Positions 1 through 5,374 of a stretch of 8,500 nt of DNA are shown here, piece by piece. The notes under the pieces are model-generated. The model was not told where the DNA came from, ran no database searches, and was given only the letters and a program-made list of their open reading frames with translations. Position numbers and translations under genes: made by a program. The stretch is from Pseudomonadota bacterium. Lineage in GTDB: Bacteria; Desulfobacterota; Desulfobulbia; Desulfobulbales; JAGXFP01. The DNA lies in assembly GCA_030673265.1 (NCBI GenBank), contig DAOVJK010000120.1, positions 1 through 8,500 on the forward strand, in the 5' to 3' direction. How positions within the stretch are numbered: the first letter of the stretch is position 1; each line of letters starts with the position of its first letter.

Positions 1-684
1 AAAGGTCTGAAGGGTACTCGGCTGGTGCGTTTACAGCAGCGTGCCGATGAACGGATCACCAAACTGCAAGTCCAGCGCGGACAGGTAAAGATCAAAATCG
101 AGGTATCACCGGTAACTCGCGGTTGTGTTCGCGAGGCCTCAATACGCCAGGTGGTCCCGGTGGTTGAAGAGCGATTTGGCTTTGCCGAGTGCAGGGTTGC
201 CCATGTGGACGATCTCTATGCAGGCAAGATTTGCGCGGCCCTGGATCGCCAGCATCCAAGGGATTTTTTCGATGTAAAGTGCCTGATGGAGGCTGAAGGC
301 ATATCCGATGAATTGCTGGAAGTTTTTATCGTTTACCTGATAAGTAGTAATCAACCAATCGTAAAACTGCTGGCCCCAAACCTGATTGACCTTGGGAAAG
401 TCTATCAACACCAATTTGTCGGTATGACGTTTAAGTCTGTTCCTTTACAGGCTATAGAAGATACACGCCTGGCCCTGATCTCGGAAATCAACCGGCGCTT
501 AACCTACGCCCAGCGCCGATTTTTGATTGGGCTCAAGGAAGGAGTGCCGGACTGGGGTTTATTGAACCTGGACCATGTGGAAGAGTTGCCTTCCGTGCGC
601 TGGAAGATGCTCAATTTAGAGCAAATGGATGGAGCTGATCGCCGCGCCGCAGTGGCCAAATTACATCAGGTACTGTTTAATTGA
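1..684 (+). CDS. AbiEii/AbiGii-family nucleotidyltransferase toxin, 5'-truncated by window edge
   Basis: The frame is open from the first base, so this is the C-terminal 227 residues of a longer protein; the GTG at 25 is not the true start. AbiEii proteins are nucleotidyltransferase toxins of the AbiE type IV toxin-antitoxin/abortive-infection system, normally cotranscribed with an AbiEi antitoxin, which would lie off the left edge. Seen here (residues counted from base 1): an IKIEV strand at 31-35 and the family hallmark KICAALDRQHPRDFFDVK at 76-93, followed by the helical C-terminal domain with LLAPNL, a PDWGLL segment and an ELPSVRWKMLNL segment near the end. The N-terminal GS and DxD nucleotidyltransferase motifs are outside the window, so activity cannot be judged. 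The gene ends 18 nt before a vestigial hsdR start, suggesting it once formed an operon with a type I restriction locus. Family assignment is confident. Confidence 0.93.
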   Translation, partial: KGLKGTRLVRLQQRADERITKLQVQRGQVKIKIEVSPVTRGCVREASIRQVVPVVEERFGFAECRVAHVDDLYAGKICAALDRQHPRDFFDVKCLMEAEGISDELLEVFIVYLISSNQPIVKLLAPNLIDLGKVYQHQFVGMTFKSVPLQAIEDTRLALISEINRRLTYAQRRFLIGLKEGVPDWGLLNLDHVEELPSVRWKMLNLEQMDGADRRAAVAKLHQVLFN

Positions 685-687
685 GGT

Positions 688-694
688 GCAGGAG
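688..694 (+). promoter_or_regulatory. Ribosome binding site of the vestigial hsdR start
   Basis: GCAGGAG lies 8 nt before the ATG at 703 and directly after the abiEii stop. It is a better Shine-Dalgarno than the one serving the surviving hsdR at 951, which supports 703 having been a real translated start. Confidence 0.55.
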
Positions 695-702
695 AATTTG
701 TG

Positions 703-795
703 ATGCTTAATGAAGCTGAAACCCGTACAGAATTAAGCGAGCCGGAACATCCTCGTGCGGGGTATGTGTCCCGATCTGGGCATGAAATTTCTTGA
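703..795 (+). pseudogene. Vestigial N-terminus of a second, diverged hsdR
   Basis: The 30-codon frame begins MLNEAETRTELSEP, which matches the intact HsdR start MNEAETRAELIDP with one extra residue. It then diverges into unrelated sequence and stops at 793. At DNA level the matching stretch differs at many third positions, so it is not a recent tandem duplication but the start of a related, different hsdR lineage. With a good ribosome binding site 18 nt after abiEii, it looks like the original start of the restriction gene, cut off after about 14 codons by a rearrangement and superseded by the hsdR at 951. It encodes no working product. The homology is short, so chance or convergent similarity is not fully excluded. 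Confidence 0.6.
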
Positions 796-809
796 TCTGG
801 TTTTGATTG
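787..809 (+). repeat. 23-bp direct repeat, copy A
   Basis: This copy matches 886-908 at 22 of 23 positions (T in copy A, G in copy B at the 12th base), offset by 99 bp. Both copies sit in the non-coding stretch between the vestigial and the intact hsdR starts. Confidence 0.8.
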
Positions 810-885
810 CCGAGGCCATTCGCGAACACGACATGGTTTGAAAATGTGTAATTTCAACTGGTTAGTCGTTTTGTAACGGAATAAT

Positions 886-908
886 ATTTCTTGATCGGGT
901 TTTGATTG
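886..908 (+). repeat. 23-bp direct repeat, copy B
   Basis: Second copy of the repeat at 787-809 with one mismatch. Its right end contributes the -35-like TTGATT of a candidate promoter for hsdR. Confidence 0.8.
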
Positions 909-930
909 AGTCAAGGAAACGACGTTTAAT
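902..930 (+). promoter_or_regulatory. Candidate sigma70-type promoter for hsdR
   Basis: TTGATT at 902-907 is separated by 17 bp from TTTAAT at 925-930, which would start transcription about 14 nt before the hsdR ATG. The boxes fit the consensus only in part and the leader would be short, so this is a candidate. If real, it was created by the sequence carrying the 23-bp repeat and uncouples hsdR from the upstream operon. Confidence 0.35.
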
Positions 931-950
931 AGATTATTCAGGAACACCCC

Positions 951-3356
951 ATGAATGAAGCCGAAACACGCGCGGAACTGATCGACCCGGCTCTGAAAGC
1001 TGCTGGCTGGGGTGTTGTTGAGGGCAGCCGTGTCCGCCGGGAAGTGATCACTCTGGGGCGGTTGCAGGGCGCGGGTAAACGCTCCAAGCAAGACATTGCC
1101 GATTATGTCCTGATCTATCGTGGCCAGAAGCTGGCGGTGATCGAAGCCAAGCGTCGTGATCTGCCGGATACTGAAGGGGTGGGGCAGGCCAAGAAATACG
1201 CCAAGAAGCTGCAGACCCGTTTCACCTATTCTACCAACGGTGACGGCATCTACCAGATCGATATGCAGAGTGGTGAAGAAGGGTATGTCACTCAATACCC
1301 CAGTCCTGATGAACTCTGGGCCATGACCTTTGCCGAAGAAAACCAATGGCGCAACAGTTTTGCCGATGTTCCCTTTGAAGATAAGGGTGGCACCTGGGAG
1401 GCCCGTTACTACCAGCACAACGCCATCAATAAAGCCTTGGAGGCTATTGCCGCCGGAGATGATCGTATCCTGCTGACCCTCGCGACTGGCACGGGCAAGA
1501 CCTTTATTGCCTTTCAGCTGGCCTGGAAGCTGTTTCACAGCCGCTGGAACCTGTCCAGAGATGGTAAGCGGCGTCCGCGCATTCTCTTTCTTGCCGATCG
1601 CAACATCCTGGCTGATCAGGCATTTAACTTATTCTCTGCGTTCTCTGATGATGCCTTGGTGCGTATTGATCCGGAAACCATCCGCAAGAAAGGGATGGTG
1701 CCAAAAAATGGCAGTGTGTTCTTCACCATCTTCCAGACCTTCATGTCCGGCCGTAATGCGGAAGGTAATTCCGCTCCCAGCTTTGGTGATTACCCGCCGG
1801 ACTTCTTCGATTTCATCATCATTGACGAGTGTCACCGGGGCGGGGCGAATGATGAGAGTAACTGGCGGGGCATTCTGGAGTATTTCTCGCCTGCTGTCCA
1901 ACTGGGCTTGACCGCCACCCCAAAACGCAAAGGGAACACCGATACCTACCTGTACTTTGGTGAACCGGTCTATATTTATTCGCTCAAGGAAGGAATCAAC
2001 GATGGTTATCTGACGCCTTTTAAGGTCAAGCAGATTGCCACGACCCTCGATGATTACATTTACACCTCTGACGATCAGATCATCGAAGGGGAGATTGAAG
2101 AGGGCAAACGGTACGAGGAAGACGATTTTAATAAAGTTATCGAGATCCGCGAGCGTGAAGCGTATCGGGTCAAGATATTCATGGAGTTGATTGACCAGAA
2201 GCAAAAGACCCTTGTCTTCTGTGCAACCCAGGTACATGCTCTGGCGGTGCGTGATCTCATCAACCAGATCAAGGGTACCACGGAGCCGAATTATTGCGTG
2301 CGGGTGACGGCCAATGATGGTGCTTTGGGTGAGCAGCACCTGCGTACTTTTCAAGACAACGAGAAGACGATCCCCACCATCCTTACCACTTCCCAGAAAC
2401 TTTCGACCGGGGTGGATGCGCGAAATATCCGTAATATTGTGTTGATGCGGCCGATCAATTCGATGATCGAGTTCAAGCAGATCATCGGGCGCGGAACGCG
2501 GCTGTTTGACGGCAAGGATTATTTTACGATTTACGACTTCGTAAAGGCTTACGAGCATTTTAACGATGATGAGTGGGATGGCCCGCCCGAACCAGATCCT
2601 TGCGAAACATGCGGTAATTATCCCTGTACCTGCCCAAAGACGCCTTGCGAGAAATGTGGCAGTCTCCCGTGTATCTGTGCAAAGGAGCCTTGCCCAAAGT
2701 GCGATTGTCGGCCCTGTATCTGCGAGAAGGAGCCTTGCCATAAATGCGGGGAAAGACCATGTGTGTGCAAGAAGAAGGTTAAGATCAAACTGGCAGATGG
2801 CAAAGAACGCTCTATTCAGCACATGATGGCGACGACCTTCTGGAGTCCGGACGGCAAGCCCATGTCGGCGACACAATTCATTGAGCGGCTGTTTGGTGAA
2901 TTGCCGGAGCTGTTCAAGGATGAGGATGAGTTGCGTGCCCTGTGGGGACGGCCTGACACTCGTAAGGCATTGCTGGAAGGCCTTGCCGAAAAAGGGTTTG
3001 GCGAAGAGCAGCTAGCAGAAGCCAAAATCATGATCGACGCTGAAAACAGCGATGTTTTTGATGTGCTGGCCTATATCGCCTTTACCCTGGCTCCGATCAG
3101 CCGAGAAGAGCGGGTTGCGCTGAACAAGGAACGTATCTATACAAAATACAACTACAAGCAACAGGAATTTCTTGGTTTCGTCCTGAACCAGTATGTGAAG
3201 GAAGGGGTTGGAGAATTAGCGCAGGAGAAGCTGCCGACCCTGCTTGAGGTGAAATACAACGTCCTCAGTGACGCTGCCGCCAGCCTGGGAAGCATCCCGG
3301 AAATTCGGGACGTGTTTGTGGGTTTCCAGCAATATCTCTATCAAAGAAGCGCATGA
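951..3356 (+). CDS. hsdR: Type I restriction enzyme R subunit (EcoEI-type HsdR) with Cys-rich insert
   Basis: HsdR is the ATP-dependent DNA-translocating and cleaving subunit of a type I restriction complex (with HsdM2 and HsdS). The 801 residues match full-length EcoEI-family subunits. Seen: an N-terminal nuclease domain with the D51...E65-A-K67 catalytic pattern; Walker A ATGTGKT at 178-184; DECH at 292-295; TATP at 321-324; helicase motifs V and VI around 479-517 (QIIGRGTRL); and an EcoEI-type C-terminal domain from about 610. Between motor and C-terminal domain, residues 551-606 hold four tandem 15-residue units of the form C-x2-C-x4-C-x-C, unusual for this linker. All helicase and nuclease residues are present, so it looks functional provided HsdM and HsdS exist upstream. 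The start at 951 follows AGGA at 940-943 by 7 nt and fits the family N-terminus. AbiEii upstream marks a defence locus. Confidence 0.95.
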   Translation: MNEAETRAELIDPALKAAGWGVVEGSRVRREVITLGRLQGAGKRSKQDIADYVLIYRGQKLAVIEAKRRDLPDTEGVGQAKKYAKKLQTRFTYSTNGDGIYQIDMQSGEEGYVTQYPSPDELWAMTFAEENQWRNSFADVPFEDKGGTWEARYYQHNAINKALEAIAAGDDRILLTLATGTGKTFIAFQLAWKLFHSRWNLSRDGKRRPRILFLADRNILADQAFNLFSAFSDDALVRIDPETIRKKGMVPKNGSVFFTIFQTFMSGRNAEGNSAPSFGDYPPDFFDFIIIDECHRGGANDESNWRGILEYFSPAVQLGLTATPKRKGNTDTYLYFGEPVYIYSLKEGINDGYLTPFKVKQIATTLDDYIYTSDDQIIEGEIEEGKRYEEDDFNKVIEIREREAYRVKIFMELIDQKQKTLVFCATQVHALAVRDLINQIKGTTEPNYCVRVTANDGALGEQHLRTFQDNEKTIPTILTTSQKLSTGVDARNIRNIVLMRPINSMIEFKQIIGRGTRLFDGKDYFTIYDFVKAYEHFNDDEWDGPPEPDPCETCGNYPCTCPKTPCEKCGSLPCICAKEPCPKCDCRPCICEKEPCHKCGERPCVCKKKVKIKLADGKERSIQHMMATTFWSPDGKPMSATQFIERLFGELPELFKDEDELRALWGRPDTRKALLEGLAEKGFGEEQLAEAKIMIDAENSDVFDVLAYIAFTLAPISREERVALNKERIYTKYNYKQQEFLGFVLNQYVKEGVGELAQEKLPTLLEVKYNVLSDAAASLGSIPEIRDVFVGFQQYLYQRSA
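2601..2768 (+). repeat. Tandem 45-bp coding repeat encoding a Cys-rich array in HsdR
   Basis: There are four units of exactly 45 bp (the last slightly short), each encoding PCxxCxxxxCxCxK. The 17 cysteines in 56 residues include CxxC starts at residues 551, 566, 581 and 596, plus one extra Cys in unit 3. The units share the cysteine codons but differ between them, so the array is old and kept by selection on protein rather than fresh slippage. The spacing suits Zn(II) or another soft metal; metal binding is inferred, not shown. Confidence 0.85.
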
Positions 3357-3369
3357 TAAGTTCGGCCCT

Positions 3370-3422
3370 TGAGACCTCTTCGTGATTGACAGCGGGCTCT
3401 TCCCGCGATTACAACGGTCTCA
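3370..3422 (+). terminator. Inverted repeat downstream of hsdR, possible terminator
   Basis: TGAGACC at 3370-3376 pairs with GGTCTCA at 3416-3422, and an inner hairpin GCGGG/CCCGC (3392-3396 with 3402-3406) sits between them. It begins 14 nt after the hsdR stop. No clear T-tract follows, only TTTT at 3431, so intrinsic termination is uncertain. It also overlaps the end of a minus-strand coding remnant. Confidence 0.35.
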
Positions 3423-3561
3423 GACGAGTATTTTCTCTGGCACGCTCATCAACAGCAAAGTCTCTATATATTACTGAAATTCCATTGTCTGGTTCAATTA
3501 CAGCAAAGGCTTCTTTGTGTTTTGGAACCGGTGATTTGATACTAGAAAATGCAAAGAAAAT
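3409..3561 (-). pseudogene. Possible C-terminal remnant of an unrecognised protein
   Basis: On the minus strand 50 codons are open between a TAG at 3562-3564 and a TAA at 3409-3411, with no credible start codon. The translation is protein-like (for example PKHKEAFAVIEPDNGISVIY, then a charged DERARENTRLRPL end), has ordinary composition and no low-complexity bias. I do not recognise a family. It may be the tail of a gene whose front was lost during rearrangement, or a chance open frame; the call rests on composition only. Confidence 0.27.
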
Positions 3562-3657
3562 CTAGCAGAACCAGCGGTTTAATTTGACCGCGTTAACGGT
3601 GGCGGCGCTGGTGCAGTCAATTCATTGGTGCGCACAAGTTAACCGAAACGTTATGCC
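3560..3657 (+). other. Candidate attC-like recombination site upstream of the sigma-factor fragment
   Basis: ACCAGCG (3570-3576) pairs with CGCTGGT (3606-3612), with an inner ACCG/CGGT stem at 3587-3600, giving a long imperfect single-strand hairpin. To the right lie GCGCAC at 3630-3635, 14 nt, then GTTATGC at 3650-3656, close to the integron core GTTRRRY. A ribosome binding site and start codon follow within 16 nt, as in gene cassettes. The left-hand partner (ATCTAGC, 3560-3566) is only a loose match to RYYYAAC, so this is a candidate rather than an identified attC. Confidence 0.3.
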
Positions 3658-3671
3658 TCAAAGGAACCAGC

Positions 3672-3950
3672 GTGAAATCAACCGAAAATATCTGGCATGA
3701 ATACCACCTGAAGTTAACCACCTTCATAAGAAGCAAAGTTGCTGAAGATGTGGTGGATGATCTTCTCCAGGATGTGTTCTTAAAAATACATACTCGGATT
3801 GATTCTCTGAAGGAAAATACAAAGCTTGAGAGTTGGTTGTATCAAATAACTCGAATAATAAGCCTCAATTATTGGTTGCAGATTGAGTTGAGAGACAATC
3901 TCCGAAACAAAACGAGCAAGATGGTTTTCTGGCAACCAATCCTGGATTGA
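3672..3950 (+). pseudogene. Truncated SigZ-like ECF sigma factor fused to inverted IS DNA
   Basis: The GTG start at 3672 follows AAGGA at 3661-3665. Residues 1-61 look like region 2 of SigZ-type ECF sigma factors: ENIWHEYHLKL, then DDLLQDVFLKIHTRID (about 29-44) and KLESWLYQITR (51-61). ECF factors direct RNA polymerase to alternative promoters. The normal continuation (the NAIIDYYR-type segment, linker and region 4) is missing. From about 3855 the frame reads through inverted IS1182-type DNA and ends at 3950 with 31 meaningless residues. Without region 4 it cannot recognise a -35 element, so it is almost certainly dead as a sigma factor. Homology of the first 61 residues is good; the exact junction is uncertain by about 6 bp (ATAATA). 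Confidence 0.75.
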
Positions 3951-4001
3951 TGGTGGAAAAAGATATTGCGTGTGCCTGTCGGCAGTAATGAAATTAGACA
4001 T
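3855..4001 (-). pseudogene. IS1182-type transposase, N-terminal 49 residues only
   Basis: The translation begins MSNFITADRHTQYLFPPSIQ and continues DWLPENHLARFVSEIVSQLN, then LQPIIEAY. This is the typical N-terminal domain (PF05598/DUF772 type) of IS1182-family DDE transposases. Homology stops at about residue 48-49, where the frame enters reversed sigma-factor DNA. The catalytic DDE residues, which lie further on in the family, are all absent. Confidence 0.75.
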
Positions 4002-4117
4002 ATTGGCTTTTGTGTGGTTTTGGTTTAAAGTTACTCTGAACCATACAACGTTTACTAATATTATTAAACAGTTACAATGATGTTGTGGCTTAATAAGCTT
4101 AAGTCCGACAGGCTCCT
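3855..4117 (-). mobile_element. Remnant of an IS1182-type insertion sequence (5' end only)
   Basis: The fragment holds the start of a minus-strand transposase gene (ATG at 3999-4001) plus about 115 bp upstream. The outer edge is put near 4113-4117, where a GGAGCCTGTCGGACTT sequence (minus strand, 4101-4116) resembles an IS terminal inverted repeat and where toxin homology begins. The other end is missing: the element stops inside the transposase at about 3855, abutting the sigma-factor fragment. It cannot move by itself. The outer end is inferred from the protein junctions, not from a matched terminal repeat. Confidence 0.6.
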
Positions 4118-4367
4118 AGGGGGTCATTATTGCACGCTGATCAACAAATTAGAATTAGACAATGAAATCAAGATAATAATTAATGACCCCCCCGTTGGCG
4201 CTGAAAAGAAAGGAGACCTGAAGGGTGTTTTTGTTCATAAATTCAAAATAGCAAAAACATTATTTCTCTTGTCGTATCGAGTTGCCGGAGATGACATCCA
4301 GTTAATCACGATTGGGCCACACGAAAACTATTACCGAGACTTGAAGTCGTACCTAAAAAATAGGTGA
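4077..4367 (+). pseudogene. RelE/ParE-family toxin, 5' end replaced by IS DNA
   Basis: Residues from about 20 on match a RelE/ParE-superfamily toxin subgroup: an INDPPVG segment at 35-41, KKGDLKGVFVHKF at 44-56, and the C-terminal hallmark GPHENYYRDLK at 80-90. Such proteins are ribosome-dependent mRNA interferases or gyrase poisons; which one cannot be told here. The first 14 or so codons (4077 to about 4117) derive from the IS1182-type end, so the native start and helix 1 are missing, there is no ribosome binding site before the ATG, and no antitoxin gene lies on either side. The simplest reading is a toxin broken by the IS insertion. A shortened chimeric protein could still be expressed, since the conserved C-terminal half is intact. 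A run of seven C at 4187-4193 lies inside the gene. Confidence 0.72.
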
Positions 4368-4440
4368 TGAGTAAGTGAGTAAGTCAATGAAGAAAAAGAA
4401 ATAAAGAAAGGATCGGGGTTGGGCCGCGACAACCATCAGA

Positions 4441-4457
4441 AATCATTACGAATGATT
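4441..4457. promoter_or_regulatory. Perfect 7-bp palindrome, possible operator or hairpin
   Basis: AATCATT and AATGATT are separated by ACG, 74 bp after the toxin stop. It could be a hairpin ending toxin transcription or a dimeric repressor site left over from a toxin-antitoxin unit. No T-tract follows. Confidence 0.35.
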
Positions 4458-4532
4458 GTCTAAAACATGCCTTTTGGGGGCCTATAATGACGTTTTTGAG
4501 GCCAAAAATGCAAATATAGAGTTATGTAACTC

Positions 4533-4670
4533 ATGTCTAGAGCAAAACGGCGCTATGGACTGACCATTTTCAATTATACTGCGACATCAAATTATAGTCT
4601 TTTATTTGTCATGGATGAAAAAGGAAGGGATGTAATCCCCAAATCAATCAAGTCTCCGTTTGACCTTTGA
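4533..4670 (+). pseudogene. Fragment of a REP-associated tyrosine (Y1/RAYT) transposase
   Basis: The 45 codons from ATG 4533 read like the centre of a RAYT/IS200-like single-strand transposase: KRRYGLTIFNYTATSN (5-20), then a LLFVMDEKGRDVIPKSI segment (24-40). Intact relatives have a His-x-His metal-binding pair right after TSN; here the sequence is TSNYSLL, so both histidines are lost. Homology ends at about residue 40, and SPFDL plus a stop follow. The N-terminal third and the half with the catalytic tyrosine are missing. Clearly non-functional; the family call rests on the central motif. Confidence 0.6.
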
Positions 4671-4830
4671 TTTGTCTTTTTTGTTTGGTTGTTTGCTGGT
4701 CATAACTAATCATGTGAATTTTGTGAACGAAAAGGCTATCATCTTGTGATGGGATGATGGTGCGGGGTGTACGTTTAACTATGGTGGCAGTTAAGGCCAA
4801 CGGCAGCCTTGCCCCCCCCTTGTTTTTTAT

Positions 4831-4951
4831 TAACAATTTGCTCAAGCACGATGCGCAAACTTGCGCTTTGCTGAAACGGCTTCGACCAACTTAATTTCAT
4901 CTCGAAGTTAATGGGCCTTAGCCGAGCGCACGTCTTGGTTTTGGGTTAGGC
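4831..4951 (+). other. Candidate attC-like recombination site upstream of the DUF805 gene
   Basis: The left end TAACAA-N4-CTCAAG (4831-4846) has the same words and spacing as the left end of the Vibrio cholerae VCR attC as I remember it. An internal hairpin follows (GCGCAA/TTGCGC, 4853-4866). The right part has CCTTAGCCGAGCG (4916-4928), similar to the VCR right arm, but the expected GTTA there is replaced by CACG. GTTAGGC comes later at 4945-4951, preceded by GCGCAC (4926-4931) at 13 nt, the same layout as at 3630-3656. Length (about 120 bp) fits a VCR-size attC. A cassette-sized gene follows 60 bp on. The right-arm mismatch keeps confidence low. Confidence 0.35.
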
Positions 4952-5000
4952 GGCAGAATACCCTACTGCCTTGAAACTAACTATTATAGGGGTAATAGAA

Positions 5001-5006
5001 AAGGAG
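5001..5006 (+). promoter_or_regulatory. Ribosome binding site of the DUF805 gene
   Basis: AAGGAG lies 5 nt before the ATG at 5012, which fixes the start in preference to the overlapping ATG at 5017 in another frame. Confidence 0.85.
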
Positions 5007-5011
5007 ATAAC

Positions 5012-5365
5012 ATGAATTGGTATCTAGAGGTATTGAAGAAATATGCAGTGTTTGCCGGACGAGCAAGAAGAACAGAATATTGGATGTTTTGTCTGTTCAA
5101 CCTAATCATCGCCGTTGTGCTTGGGGTTGTGGAGGGACTTTTTGGTGGTCCCGGTGTGATCGGAGTGCTCTACAGCTTGGCTGTACTCATTCCTGGCATT
5201 GCTGTATCAGTGCGGCGGCTTCATGACACTGATCGTAGCGGCTGGTGGCTGCTTATTGCTCTTGTGCCACTTATTGGTGCGATCGTGCTGTTTATCTTTA
5301 TGGTTCTGGATAGCAAGCCTGAGCAGAACCAATATGGTGTGAATCCCAAGGCCGTAACCGCCTAA
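5012..5365 (+). CDS. DUF805 family inner-membrane protein
   Basis: The 117 residues are a complete, typical single DUF805 domain. Seen: FAGRARRTEYW at 14-24, the core PGIAVSVRRLHDTDRSGWW at 61-79, and a C-terminal NQYGVNP at 106-112, each a family signature. Three hydrophobic stretches (about 23-42, 48-65 and 78-97) predict membrane helices, with the conserved charged RRLHDTDRSGWW segment between helices 2 and 3. The biochemical role of DUF805 is unknown. The gene stands alone, with a strong ribosome binding site before it and its own terminator behind, and sits just downstream of an attC-like site, so it could be a captured cassette. It is the only intact gene in the degraded middle section. 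The family call is firm. Confidence 0.93.
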   Translation: MNWYLEVLKKYAVFAGRARRTEYWMFCLFNLIIAVVLGVVEGLFGGPGVIGVLYSLAVLIPGIAVSVRRLHDTDRSGWWLLIALVPLIGAIVLFIFMVLDSKPEQNQYGVNPKAVTA

Positions 5366-5374
5366 TAAGATTCT

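Larger units (their letters stand above)
3357..3671. other. Gene-poor stretch between hsdR and the sigma-factor fragment
   Basis: This 315-bp interval holds the hairpin just after hsdR, the minus-strand 50-codon remnant, and an inverted-repeat/attC-like structure at its right end. No intact gene is seen on either strand. It is visibly AT-richer than hsdR and marks the start of the degraded middle section. Confidence 0.6.
4368..5011. other. Non-coding, transposon-littered interval before the DUF805 gene
   Basis: This 644-bp AT-rich interval contains the palindrome at 4441, the RAYT remnant, an eight-C run at 4812-4819, a tight hairpin GCGCAA/TTGCGC at 4853-4866, an attC-like site, and a small hairpin GGCAG/CTGCC (4952-4956 with 4966-4970) in the DUF805 leader. 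I see no intact gene. A 65-codon minus-strand frame (4648-4845) has no recognisable homology. Confidence 0.6.

Noticed and set aside
2601..2768. 45-bp periodic repeat as a possible CRISPR array
   Set aside because: There are no unique spacers; the units are contiguous, in frame, and encode the Cys-rich array of HsdR.
1629..2876. A 415-codon open frame on the minus strand opposite hsdR, and a 290-codon one at 666-1538
   Set aside because: Both run antisense to a well-supported HsdR and have no recognisable domains or ribosome binding sites; they arise from the codon bias of hsdR.
4187..4193. Seven-C run in the toxin frame (and eight C at 4812-4819) as a programmed frameshift
   Set aside because: The toxin frame continues correctly through the run, so no shift is needed; the second run is non-coding.
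4483..4488. Perfect TATAAT as a promoter -10 for the RAYT fragment
   Set aside because: The nearest -35-like TTGTCT is 21 bp away, too far, and the gene it would serve is dead.
4648..4845. 65-codon minus-strand frame before the DUF805 gene
   Set aside because: It is antisense to the end of the RAYT remnant, has basic low-information composition and no recognisable family.
5017..5226. 69-codon plus-strand frame overlapping the DUF805 gene
   Set aside because: It is out of frame with the ribosome binding site spacing and DUF805 signatures; a shadow.
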